Shown one piece after another: positions 38,705 to 46,590 of a stretch of 64,000 nucleotides of DNA. The stretch's first letter is position 1, and each line of letters opens with the position of its first letter. The translations under genes were made by a program, and so were the position numbers. A model generated the notes under the pieces. That model was not told the origin of the DNA. It ran no database searches and saw only the letters and a list, made by a program, of their open reading frames with translations. This DNA comes from Desulfovibrio sp. ZJ209 (lineage in GTDB: Bacteria; Desulfobacterota; Desulfovibrionia; Desulfovibrionales; Desulfovibrionaceae): assembly GCF_011039135.1 (NCBI RefSeq), contig NZ_JAAKEJ010000001.1:955085-1019084 (forward strand), written 5' to 3'.

Positions 38705-40081
38705 ATGCCTTCCTCGCGCTTCTCCCTGCTCGTCCTCCTCCTCGCTCTCTGCCTGCTCACGGCCTGTGCGGGCAAGCGCGTGCCCACGCGCGACGGCAGC
38801 CTGCCTTCGTGGATGCAGACCCCGCAAGACCTGCGCGCCTTCCCGCAGGACCTCGAGGTCTTCGCCCGCGAGGCCGGCCCAGACCGCCGCATCGTGGATG
38901 CGGAAACGCAGGACGCCATGAACGCCGCCTTCGACCGTATCTTCTTCGGCCCGTGGGACATGGCGAAAACGAGCATCCGCAAGCGGGACGTGGCGGTATT
39001 TTTCCGCAAGGCGCGCGGTTTTCGCGCGGACGGCAGCCGCTGGAGCCAGCCGGAATGGGACGCCATGGCGGCCGGCGCGCATCTCGGCACCTATCCCTCG
39101 CGGGCGGCGCACGCCGTCACCGTGCGGGCCACGGACCTGCGCGAGCTCCCCACGCACGAGCCCCGCTTTTCCGAGCCCACGCCGGACCCCAAGGCCAATC
39201 CCTTCGACTATTTCCAGTATTCGCTCCTCCCGCCGGGGACGCCGCTGCTCATCGCCCACGCCACACGGGACGAGCGCTGGTATTATGTGGAGTGCCCGGT
39301 GGCCGGCGGCTGGGTGGATGCCAATGACGTGGCCCTGGTGGACGCCGGGTTCAAGCGCCTCTGGCGGCGGGGGCGCCACGCGGCACTCGTGCGCGACAGG
39401 GTGGCGCTGCCCGGAGCGCCTGGCGCTGCCCCGGCGGCCGGGGGCGAGGCCGGCATCGGCGCCGTCTTCCCGCTGGCGGCCGTGCGGCCGGACGGCGGTT
39501 GTGACGTGCTGGTGCCCTTCAGGGGCGCGGACGGCATGGCGGCGAGCGCCGAGGTGTCCCTCCCCGCGGGCGCGGCCGCGCCCAAGCCGCTCGCGCTCAC
39601 GCCCGGCAACGTGGCCAGGGTCGGCAACGTGATGATGGGCCAGCCCTACGGCTGGGGGGGCATGTTCGGCGAGCGCGACTGCTCGGCCCTCACCCGCGAC
39701 CTGTTCACGCCCTTCGGCATCTGGCTGCCGCGCAACTCCGTGGCGCAGGCCCGGCGCGGCGCCGTGGTGCCGCTGGAGGGCCTTTCCGCGCGGGAGAAGG
39801 AAGCGCGCATCCTCGCGGACGGCGTGCCCTTCCTTAGCCTCGTGGGCATGCGCGGGCACATCATGCTCTATGTGGGCGCCTGGAAGGGGCGCCCGGCCAT
39901 CTTCCACAATGTCTGGGGCGTGCGCGTGGTGGAGGACGGCAACGACAACGCCCGCTGCGTCATCGGCAGGGCCGTGGTCACATCCCTGACGCCCGGGAGC
40001 GAGCTCAAAAACCTCTACCTGCCCGTGACTTTCGTGGACCGCATCCGCACCCTGACCACCCCCGCCGGGCCGCGGCCGTGA
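38705..40081 (+). CDS. SH3/NlpC-P60 lipoprotein peptidase
   Basis: A 458-residue lipoprotein (signal LLVLLLALCLLTAC) with an N-terminal helical domain, two SH3b-like regions (about residues 135-215 and 255-290) and a C-terminal NlpC/P60 peptidase. Catalytic Cys lies in GERDCSALTRDLF, His in GHIMLYVG and a third polar residue in FHNVWGV. Such enzymes cut peptidoglycan stem peptides. The start at 38705 is preferred to GTG 38699 because AAGG lies 8 nt upstream. The next gene starts with a GTGA overlap. Confidence 0.88.
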   Translation: MPSSRFSLLVLLLALCLLTACAGKRVPTRDGSLPSWMQTPQDLRAFPQDLEVFAREAGPDRRIVDAETQDAMNAAFDRIFFGPWDMAKTSIRKRDVAVFFRKARGFRADGSRWSQPEWDAMAAGAHLGTYPSRAAHAVTVRATDLRELPTHEPRFSEPTPDPKANPFDYFQYSLLPPGTPLLIAHATRDERWYYVECPVAGGWVDANDVALVDAGFKRLWRRGRHAALVRDRVALPGAPGAAPAAGGEAGIGAVFPLAAVRPDGGCDVLVPFRGADGMAASAEVSLPAGAAAPKPLALTPGNVARVGNVMMGQPYGWGGMFGERDCSALTRDLFTPFGIWLPRNSVAQARRGAVVPLEGLSAREKEARILADGVPFLSLVGMRGHIMLYVGAWKGRPAIFHNVWGVRVVEDGNDNARCVIGRAVVTSLTPGSELKNLYLPVTFVDRIRTLTTPAGPRP

Positions 40082-41670
40082 CGAGCCTTGAGCATGCCGT
40101 TACGCCCGGGGAGGCCGGCGAGCGCCTTGACCGCATCCTGGGAGCGTCGCAGCCCGGCCTCTCGCGCGGCGCGGTGCAGAAGGCCATCCGGGCTGGGCGC
40201 GCGTTCGTGGACGGCGCCCCGGTCAGCGCGCCCGACTTCCGGCCCCGCGCCGGGCAGGTGCTGCGCCTAGAAGTGGCGGCGGCTGCGAGCCCGCTCGCCC
40301 CGGAAGCCGGCGAGCTCACCATCGTCCACGAAGACCGCGACTTCATCGTCTGCAACAAGGCGCCCGGGCTCACGGTGCATCCCTGCCCATCGTGCCCGGA
40401 GCATACCCTCGTGCAGCGGCTGATCGCGCGCTTCCCCGAGCTCTCGCGCCTCGACGGCGAGCGGCCGGGCATCGTGCACCGGCTGGACAAGGACACCAGC
40501 GGGCTCATGGTGGTGGCCCTCACGGAACCCGCGCGCCTCGCCCTCACCGAAGCCTTCGCGCAGCGCGAGGTCAGCAAGGAATATCTCGCCCTGGTGGACG
40601 GCCTCGCGCCGGAAGAGGGCGAATGCCGCGAGCCCCTGGGGCGCCACCCCACGCTCAAGACCCGCATGGCCGTGGTGCCCGAGGCGAAGGGCGGCAAGCC
40701 CGCGCACACGCGCTGGCGGCGCCTGTGGCATGCGCCGGACGGCAGCGCCTCCCTGCTCGCCGTGCGCATCTTCACGGGCAGGACCCACCAGATCCGCGTC
40801 CATATGGCCCATGCCGGCCACCCCTTGCTCGGGGACGCCGTCTATGCACCGGCCCGGGTGCGGGCCCGCGCGCCGCGCCAGATGCTCCACGCATGGCGGC
40901 TCTCCTTCCGCCACCCGCTGGGCGGCGAGCCGCTGGCGTTCACCGCGCCCCCGCCCGCGGATTTCATCGCCGCCATCCTTGATACCACGCGCCGCATGCG
41001 GCGCATCGTGGTCACGGGCAACCCGGGCAGCGGCAAATCCGCCCTGGCCGAGGCGCTTGCGGCCCACGGACTGCCCGCCTTCAGCGCGGACGCGGACGTT
41101 GCCACGCTCTACGCCCGCGGCGGCGAGGCGGCGGCGTGGCTCGCCCCCATGAAAGGCGACCTCGTGCTCGCGCCGGACGGCGGCGTGGACAAGGCTGCCC
41201 TCATGGCGGCGCTCGCCGGTGACGCCGCCTTGCGCGCGGAGCTGGAGCGTGTGGTCCACGGCCTCGTGCGTCGTGACCTCGAGCGTTTCTGGGAAGCGGC
41301 GGAAAAGACCGGCGCGCCGGCTGCCGTGGCGGAAGTGCCGCTCTATTTCGAGTGCGGCTGGGACACGGCCTTCACCCCGAAGCCCGTGACCGTCGGCGTC
41401 GCCTGCCCGCGCGAGACGCGCTGGGAGCGCATGGCCGCGCACCGCCACTGGGGCGAGGAGAAAATGGCGACCCTGGAGTCGTGGCAGTGGCCCGAGGCGC
41501 GCAAGCTCGCCGCCTGCGACATCCGCGTGGACAATACGGGCACGCCCGAAGAGCTGGCGGCCCATGCCGGGGCCCTTCTCGACAACCTCGCCGCGCGCCG
41601 CCGTGATGAGGAAGCCGCGCTCGCCGAACACCTCCAAAAGCTGTGGGCCGGGCCGGCCCCTCAGGTCTAA
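40078..41670 (+). CDS. coaE: RluD-type pseudouridine synthase fused to dephospho-CoA kinase CoaE
   Basis: A 530-residue two-domain protein. Residues 1-80 form an S4-type domain; 80-305 form an RluA/RluD pseudouridine synthase with the catalytic Asp in GIVHRLDKDTSGLMVVA. Residues 318-530 form a CoaE kinase with P-loop VVTGNPGSGKSALAEAL and lid/substrate motif VAEVPLYFECGW. Both active sites look intact. It would make pseudouridine in rRNA (RluD-like) and the last step of CoA synthesis. There is no stop between the parts. The GTG start overlaps the upstream stop. Confidence 0.9.
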   Translation: MTSLEHAVTPGEAGERLDRILGASQPGLSRGAVQKAIRAGRAFVDGAPVSAPDFRPRAGQVLRLEVAAAASPLAPEAGELTIVHEDRDFIVCNKAPGLTVHPCPSCPEHTLVQRLIARFPELSRLDGERPGIVHRLDKDTSGLMVVALTEPARLALTEAFAQREVSKEYLALVDGLAPEEGECREPLGRHPTLKTRMAVVPEAKGGKPAHTRWRRLWHAPDGSASLLAVRIFTGRTHQIRVHMAHAGHPLLGDAVYAPARVRARAPRQMLHAWRLSFRHPLGGEPLAFTAPPPADFIAAILDTTRRMRRIVVTGNPGSGKSALAEALAAHGLPAFSADADVATLYARGGEAAAWLAPMKGDLVLAPDGGVDKAALMAALAGDAALRAELERVVHGLVRRDLERFWEAAEKTGAPAAVAEVPLYFECGWDTAFTPKPVTVGVACPRETRWERMAAHRHWGEEKMATLESWQWPEARKLAACDIRVDNTGTPEELAAHAGALLDNLAARRRDEEAALAEHLQKLWAGPAPQV

Positions 41671-41714
41671 AAAAACTCTTGAATCTTGCCCCAAGCTGGG
41701 CCAATATACCGCAA

Positions 41715-42944
41715 ATGTCTTTTGAACTCTTTGTGGCCTTGCGCTACCTGTTTTCGCGGCGCAAGCAGACCTTCATCTATGTCATCTCACTGATGTCCAT
41801 ACTCGGTGTGGCTCTCGGCGTCGGCGCGCTGGTGCTCGTGCTCGGCGTCTATAACGGCCTCACCACCGACATGCGCGACAAGATCCTCGGGGCCAACGCC
41901 CACGGCATCGTCATGTCCCACGTGCCATCCGCCTTCGAGCACGACACGCCGGCCCTGCTTGAGCGCATCCGCGCGTCCGAGGGCGTCACGGGCGCCATGC
42001 CTTTCATTTACACCGAGGTCATGCTGTCCGCCGGTGGCGGCGTCAAGGGCGTGGTGCTGCGCGGCATCGACCCGGAGACCGCGCCCTCCGTGCTTTCCAT
42101 GCTCACCGAGCTGCGGGCGGGCGAGGCGCGCGACCTCGTGCGTGAGGGCACGCCCGGCATCATCGTGGGCGACGAGCTGGCGCGCCGCCTCGGCCTCTTT
42201 GTGGGCAGCCGCGCCAACCTGCTCTCGCCGGCCGGCCAGAAGGGCGCCGCGGGCTATTCGCCGCGCATCCGCCCCTTCGAGGTGGTGGGCATCTTCAAGA
42301 CCGGCATGTTCGAGTACGATTCCTCCCTCGCCTTTGTGAGCATCCCGGCGGCGCGCGATGTGCTGGGGCTGCCCCCGGGCTTCCTCTCCGGCATCGAGAT
42401 CACCGTGCGCGACCTCTTCCGCGCCGACGAGACGGCCATCCGCCTCGCGGAGGAGCTCGGCGCGCCGTTCTACGTGCGCACCTGGATGGACATGAACGCC
42501 AACCTCTTCGCCGCGCTCAAGCTGGAAAAGATCGGCATGTTCATCCTGCTCGCCATGGTGGTGCTCATCGGCTCCTTCTCCATCGTCACGAGCCTCGTCA
42601 TGCTCGTCATGGAAAAGACGCGCGACATCGCGGTCATGATGTCCATGGGCGCCACACGCCGCATGATACGGCGCATCTTCATGCTCCAGGGCTGCATCAT
42701 CGGCCTAGTGGGCACCCTGCTCGGCTATGCGTTCGGCCTGGGGCTCGGCTGGCTGCTCAAGCGCTACCGCTTCATCAAGCTCCCGGAAAACGTCTATACG
42801 CTCGACCACCTGCCCATCAGCATCACGCTTTCCGATGTGCTCATCGTGGGCGCGAGCGCCATGCTGCTCTGCTTTCTCGCAACCCTGTATCCGGCGCGCC
42901 AGGCCGCCCGGCTGCAACCGGCCGAAGCCCTGCGCTACGAATAG
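41715..42944 (+). CDS. lolC: Lipoprotein-releasing ABC permease LolC/LolE
   Basis: A 409-residue FtsX-like permease. An N-terminal membrane anchor (FIYVISLMSILGVALGVGA), a large periplasmic domain (about residues 50-265) and three C-terminal membrane helices end with the FtsX cytoplasmic tail LYPARQAARLQPAEALRYE. Only one permease gene is present, so the complex is probably a homodimer, unlike the LolCE heterodimer of enterics. lolD follows 2 nt later. It extracts lipoproteins from the inner membrane. Confidence 0.92.
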   Translation: MSFELFVALRYLFSRRKQTFIYVISLMSILGVALGVGALVLVLGVYNGLTTDMRDKILGANAHGIVMSHVPSAFEHDTPALLERIRASEGVTGAMPFIYTEVMLSAGGGVKGVVLRGIDPETAPSVLSMLTELRAGEARDLVREGTPGIIVGDELARRLGLFVGSRANLLSPAGQKGAAGYSPRIRPFEVVGIFKTGMFEYDSSLAFVSIPAARDVLGLPPGFLSGIEITVRDLFRADETAIRLAEELGAPFYVRTWMDMNANLFAALKLEKIGMFILLAMVVLIGSFSIVTSLVMLVMEKTRDIAVMMSMGATRRMIRRIFMLQGCIIGLVGTLLGYAFGLGLGWLLKRYRFIKLPENVYTLDHLPISITLSDVLIVGASAMLLCFLATLYPARQAARLQPAEALRYE

Positions 42945-42946
42945 CC

Positions 42947-43633
42947 ATGGCCGCCATCTACGACTTTTCCGACGTGAGCAAGAGCTTCCCGGGGGCTGAA
43001 GAAGAGCTCGTCATCTTCCGGCACCTCGACCTCGCGGTGCGCGAGGGGGAGGCGCTCGCCGTGCTCGGGGCCTCGGGCTCGGGCAAGTCCACCCTGCTGC
43101 ACCTCATGGGCGCGCTCGACCAGCCCACCTCGGGCACCATCCGCTTTGACGGCGAGGACATGGCGGCCATGGGGCCGGACGAGCAGGCGGCCTTCCGCAA
43201 CAGGAGCCTGGGCTTCGTGTTTCAGTTCCACCATCTCCTGCCGGAATTTTCCGCGCTGGAGAATGTGGCCATGCCGGCGCTCATCGGCGGGGAGCGCTTT
43301 TCCGCCGTGGAACCGCGCGCCCGCGCCATGCTCACGCGGGTGGGCCTCGCCGACCGCATGGCGAGCAAGCCCGCCACCCTCTCCGGGGGCGAGCGCCAGC
43401 GCGTGGCCATCGCCCGGGCCTTGATGCTTCGGCCGCGCGTGCTCCTGGCCGACGAGCCCACGGGCAACCTTGACGAACATACCGGCGCCCAGGTGGGCGA
43501 TCTGCTGCTTGAGCTGAATCGCGAACTGGGCATGACCCTGGTCATCGTGACGCATAACCAGGAACTGGCCGCCCGCATGGACCGCGGCCTGGAACTACGA
43601 GCGGGGGCTCTCTATGAAAAAGTTTTTGCCTAG
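42947..43633 (+). CDS. lolD: Lipoprotein-releasing ABC ATPase LolD
   Basis: A 228-residue ABC ATPase: Walker A GASGSGKSTLL, Q loop FVFQFHHLLPEF, signature LSGGERQRVAIARAL, Walker B VLLADEPTGNLD, and H-loop VTHN. The Q-loop LLPEF is typical of LolD. It directly follows lolC and overlaps the bamA start by 20 nt. Confidence 0.95.
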   Translation: MAAIYDFSDVSKSFPGAEEELVIFRHLDLAVREGEALAVLGASGSGKSTLLHLMGALDQPTSGTIRFDGEDMAAMGPDEQAAFRNRSLGFVFQFHHLLPEFSALENVAMPALIGGERFSAVEPRARAMLTRVGLADRMASKPATLSGGERQRVAIARALMLRPRVLLADEPTGNLDEHTGAQVGDLLLELNRELGMTLVIVTHNQELAARMDRGLELRAGALYEKVFA

Positions 43634-46397
43634 GGTGCTTCGCAAAGTCCTGTATGTGGCGGCGCTGGCCCTCATGGCGGCCCTTGCGCCGCAAGGGGAC
43701 GCCCTGGCCGCCAATGCCGGGCAGCCCACGGTCCTCGTGCTGCCATTTCAGGCCAATGCCGGCTCCGACATGCCGGACGCCTCCCGCGACGTGCCGCAGC
43801 TCATCATCACCAACCTCGAGCAGAACGGGCTGCGCGCCGTGCCGCTCAGCCGCGCTTCCGGCCTCTTGCGCGCGAGCGGCGGCGAAACCATCGACCTCGC
43901 CAAGGCCCGCCGCCTCGGGCGTCAGGCTGGCGCGGACATCGTCATCTACGGCAATTTCAACCAGCTCGGCGACGGCTTCACCATGGAGACGCGCCTCGTG
44001 CCGGTCTACAAGGGCGAAGCGGTGCCCGCCTCCTTCGAGCGGCAATCCATGCTGGCCTTAGGCGAATGCGCCCAGGCGCTGGCCACGCGCGCCTCGTCCA
44101 TGGCCGCCCCGGCGCAGGCCGCGCCTGATGCCCCCCAGGCACAGCAGGCCTCTTCCGGCAACGGCTTTGTGCCCATGGGCGCGCCCGCCGCGGCCGGCGG
44201 GGGCCTTTCGGACGTGCAGGTGCGCGGCATGAACGTGCTCGACCCGGACACGGTGCTCATGCGCCTCACCATCCGCAAGGGCGACACGCCGGACGCGCAC
44301 GCCATCAACGAGGAAGTCAAGCGCATCTGGGACATGGGCTATTTCAGCGACGTGCAGGCCTCGCTTGAGGGCAATGTGCTCGTCTTCACCGTGGTGGAAA
44401 AGCCGCGCATCGACAATATCCTCGTCGATGGCTCGCACGAGATCGACGCCGAGGATGTCATCGCGGCCATGGGCACCAAGCCCGGCAGCGTGCTCAACGA
44501 ACAGATGCTTTCCGACGACCTGCAGAAAATAGCCGAGCTCTACCGCAAGGACGGCTTCTATCTCGCCAAGGCCAATTACCGCCTCCAGGACAGGCCCGGG
44601 GGCCGCGGCGCCGTGCTCGTCATCACCGTCAACGAGGGCAACAAGCTCTATATCAAGGAAGTGGAGATCGAGGGCATCAAGGAGCTCGACAAGAGCGACA
44701 TGGACAAGTACCTCGCGCTCAAGCCCCGGGGCATGTTCTCGTGGCTCACGGGCTCCGGCGTGCTCAAGGAGGAATACCTCGAGCGCGACACCAACGCCAT
44801 CGCGGCCTATGGCCTCAACCAGGGCTTCATCGACATCCAGGTCTCCGCGCCCGAGGTGGAATACAAGCCCGACGGCATCTACGTGAAGTTCGTGGTGCAC
44901 GAGGGACCGCGCTACGCCGTGCGCGACGTGAAATTCGCCGGCGACATCATTGACAGCGAGCCCAACATGCTTGAGGTCGTCCAGATGGACGACTGGAAAA
45001 AGGACAACGAGTTCTTCTCGCTCACGGTCATGCAGGAGGACAGCAAGCGCCTCACCGACCACTACGCCGATTACGGCTATGCCTTCGCCGAGGTGGACAC
45101 CAAGCTTATCAAGGCGGAGGACGGGAGTCCGCTGGTGGACGTGGGCTACCTCGTGGACAAGAAGCAGAAGGTCTTTATCCGCCGCCTCACCGTGGAGGGC
45201 AACACCAAGACGCGCGACAACGTCATCCTGCGCGAGATGCGCCTCGGCGACGGCGACCTTTACGAAGGCGCCAAGCTGCGCCGCTCCACCGAGCGCCTCA
45301 ACCGGCTGCGCTACTTCTCCGCCGTGGACATGGAGCTCGTGCCCACGGGCAACGACGACGAGGTGGACCTCAAGGTCAAGGTCAAGGAGGCCAATACCGG
45401 CGCGCTCATGGGCGGCATCGGCTACTCGACCTATTATGACGTGGGCGTGACCGCCTCCATCATGGAGCGCAACCTCTTCGGCCGGGGCTACTGGCTCCAG
45501 TTGCAGGGCTTCTTCTCCTGGCGGCGCACCTCGGGCGTGCTGTCCTTCACCAATCCGCGCCTTTACGACACGGAGCTCTCGGTCGGCAACGACCTCTACT
45601 ATACCCACGACTACTGGGACGACTTCACCAAGGACACGCTGGGCGACACCATCCGCGCTTCCTATCCCATCGGCGAATACACCACCGTGGGCCTCGCCTA
45701 CCGCCTCGAGCGCTACGAACTCTATGACGTGGACGAGTGGGCCTCGCCCTATATCAGCGACTACAAGGGCACCAACTGGACGAGCGCCCTCTCGGGCCGC
45801 ATCCTCCGCGACACCACCGACCAGCGCGACCGCCCCACCCGCGGCACCATCGCCAGGCTCTGGGGCGAATATGGCGGCGGCATCCTCGGCGGCACGGACG
45901 ACTTCATCAAGGCCGTGGCCGACTGGCAGGGCTTCTGGTCCTTCAATCCCGAAAACACCTTCCACCTGCGGGCGCGCCTCGGCGGCGTCTTCCAGAATGG
46001 CCCTAACCCCGTGCCCGTGTTCGAGCGCTTCTGGATCGGCGGCATGGACAGCATCCGCGGCTATTCCTATTCCGACCTTTCGCCGCGCGACTACAAATAT
46101 GACGGCGAGCAGATCGGCGGCGACCGCATGGGCGTGCTCAACGTGGAATATATCTGGACCTTCCAGAAGGATATGGGCCTTGCCATCGTCCCCTTCTTCG
46201 ACGGCGGCTTCAATATCGACCAGAAGACCATGGGCGATGACCTCAACAAGTACATGGTGGCCTCCACGGGCCTGGAACTGCGCTGGCGCTCGCCCATGGG
46301 CGATTTGCGCATCGCCTATGGCATCCCCCTTGTGCAGGATTATGACGGCGAGCGGGAGTCCGGGAGGCTCGAATTCAGTATGGGCCAGTTCTTCTAG
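43614..46397 (+). CDS. bamA: Outer-membrane assembly factor BamA with an extra N-terminal domain
   Basis: A 927-residue BamA, longer than the usual about 800. After a signal peptide (LYVAALALMAALAP), residues 37-155 form a TolB/FlgO-like alpha-beta domain (PTVLVLPFQANAGSD, GADIVIYGNFNQLGDGF) absent from E. coli BamA. A Gly/Ala-rich linker leads to five POTRA domains (from about 200: LSDVQVRGMNVLDPDTVLMR) and a 16-strand barrel from about 590 with RFWIGGMDSIRGY (lid-lock motif) and a terminal Phe (GRLEFSMGQFF). It inserts outer-membrane proteins and follows lolD in an envelope operon. Confidence 0.95.
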   Translation: MKKFLPRVLRKVLYVAALALMAALAPQGDALAANAGQPTVLVLPFQANAGSDMPDASRDVPQLIITNLEQNGLRAVPLSRASGLLRASGGETIDLAKARRLGRQAGADIVIYGNFNQLGDGFTMETRLVPVYKGEAVPASFERQSMLALGECAQALATRASSMAAPAQAAPDAPQAQQASSGNGFVPMGAPAAAGGGLSDVQVRGMNVLDPDTVLMRLTIRKGDTPDAHAINEEVKRIWDMGYFSDVQASLEGNVLVFTVVEKPRIDNILVDGSHEIDAEDVIAAMGTKPGSVLNEQMLSDDLQKIAELYRKDGFYLAKANYRLQDRPGGRGAVLVITVNEGNKLYIKEVEIEGIKELDKSDMDKYLALKPRGMFSWLTGSGVLKEEYLERDTNAIAAYGLNQGFIDIQVSAPEVEYKPDGIYVKFVVHEGPRYAVRDVKFAGDIIDSEPNMLEVVQMDDWKKDNEFFSLTVMQEDSKRLTDHYADYGYAFAEVDTKLIKAEDGSPLVDVGYLVDKKQKVFIRRLTVEGNTKTRDNVILREMRLGDGDLYEGAKLRRSTERLNRLRYFSAVDMELVPTGNDDEVDLKVKVKEANTGALMGGIGYSTYYDVGVTASIMERNLFGRGYWLQLQGFFSWRRTSGVLSFTNPRLYDTELSVGNDLYYTHDYWDDFTKDTLGDTIRASYPIGEYTTVGLAYRLERYELYDVDEWASPYISDYKGTNWTSALSGRILRDTTDQRDRPTRGTIARLWGEYGGGILGGTDDFIKAVADWQGFWSFNPENTFHLRARLGGVFQNGPNPVPVFERFWIGGMDSIRGYSYSDLSPRDYKYDGEQIGGDRMGVLNVEYIWTFQKDMGLAIVPFFDGGFNIDQKTMGDDLNKYMVASTGLELRWRSPMGDLRIAYGIPLVQDYDGERESGRLEFSMGQFF

Positions 46398-46446
46398 AGA
46401 TGTGACAGAGTTGTTATAGAGAAATTCTAGAGTTCTTTTAGAGAGC
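46392..46446. repeat. Five 11-bp tandem repeats, TTNTAGAGW type
   Basis: Units start at 46392, 46403, 46414, 46425 and 46436, exactly 11 bp apart: TTCTAGAGATG, TGACAGAGTTG, TTATAGAGAAA, TTCTAGAGTTC, TTTTAGAGAGC. The AGAG core is in register in all five. They begin at the bamA stop and end 20 bp before the terminator. Period equals one helical turn. Confidence 0.75.
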
Positions 46447-46466
46447 TCGGCCAGTCAAAAATCGTC

Positions 46467-46501
46467 AAAAAAGCCGCTGTGGTAGCCACGGCGGCTTTTT
46501 T
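46467..46501 (+). terminator. Terminator after bamA
   Basis: AAAAAAGCCGC and GCGGCTTTTTT flank GTGG/CCAC arms with loop TAG: a long stem with a T run, and A-rich on the 5' side so it can act in both directions. Confidence 0.85.
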
Positions 46502-46590
46502 GGCATATGCTATGCTTCAGCAGTACGGTGCGGCACATCCTGCCCTGCCCTTAAGCGCGGCCCCGATTGGACGATAATCCCAGCAGGCGC

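Noticed and set aside
44058..45965. A 635-residue minus frame inside bamA
   Set aside because: Antisense shadow of bamA; repetitive Val/Ala/His-rich text.
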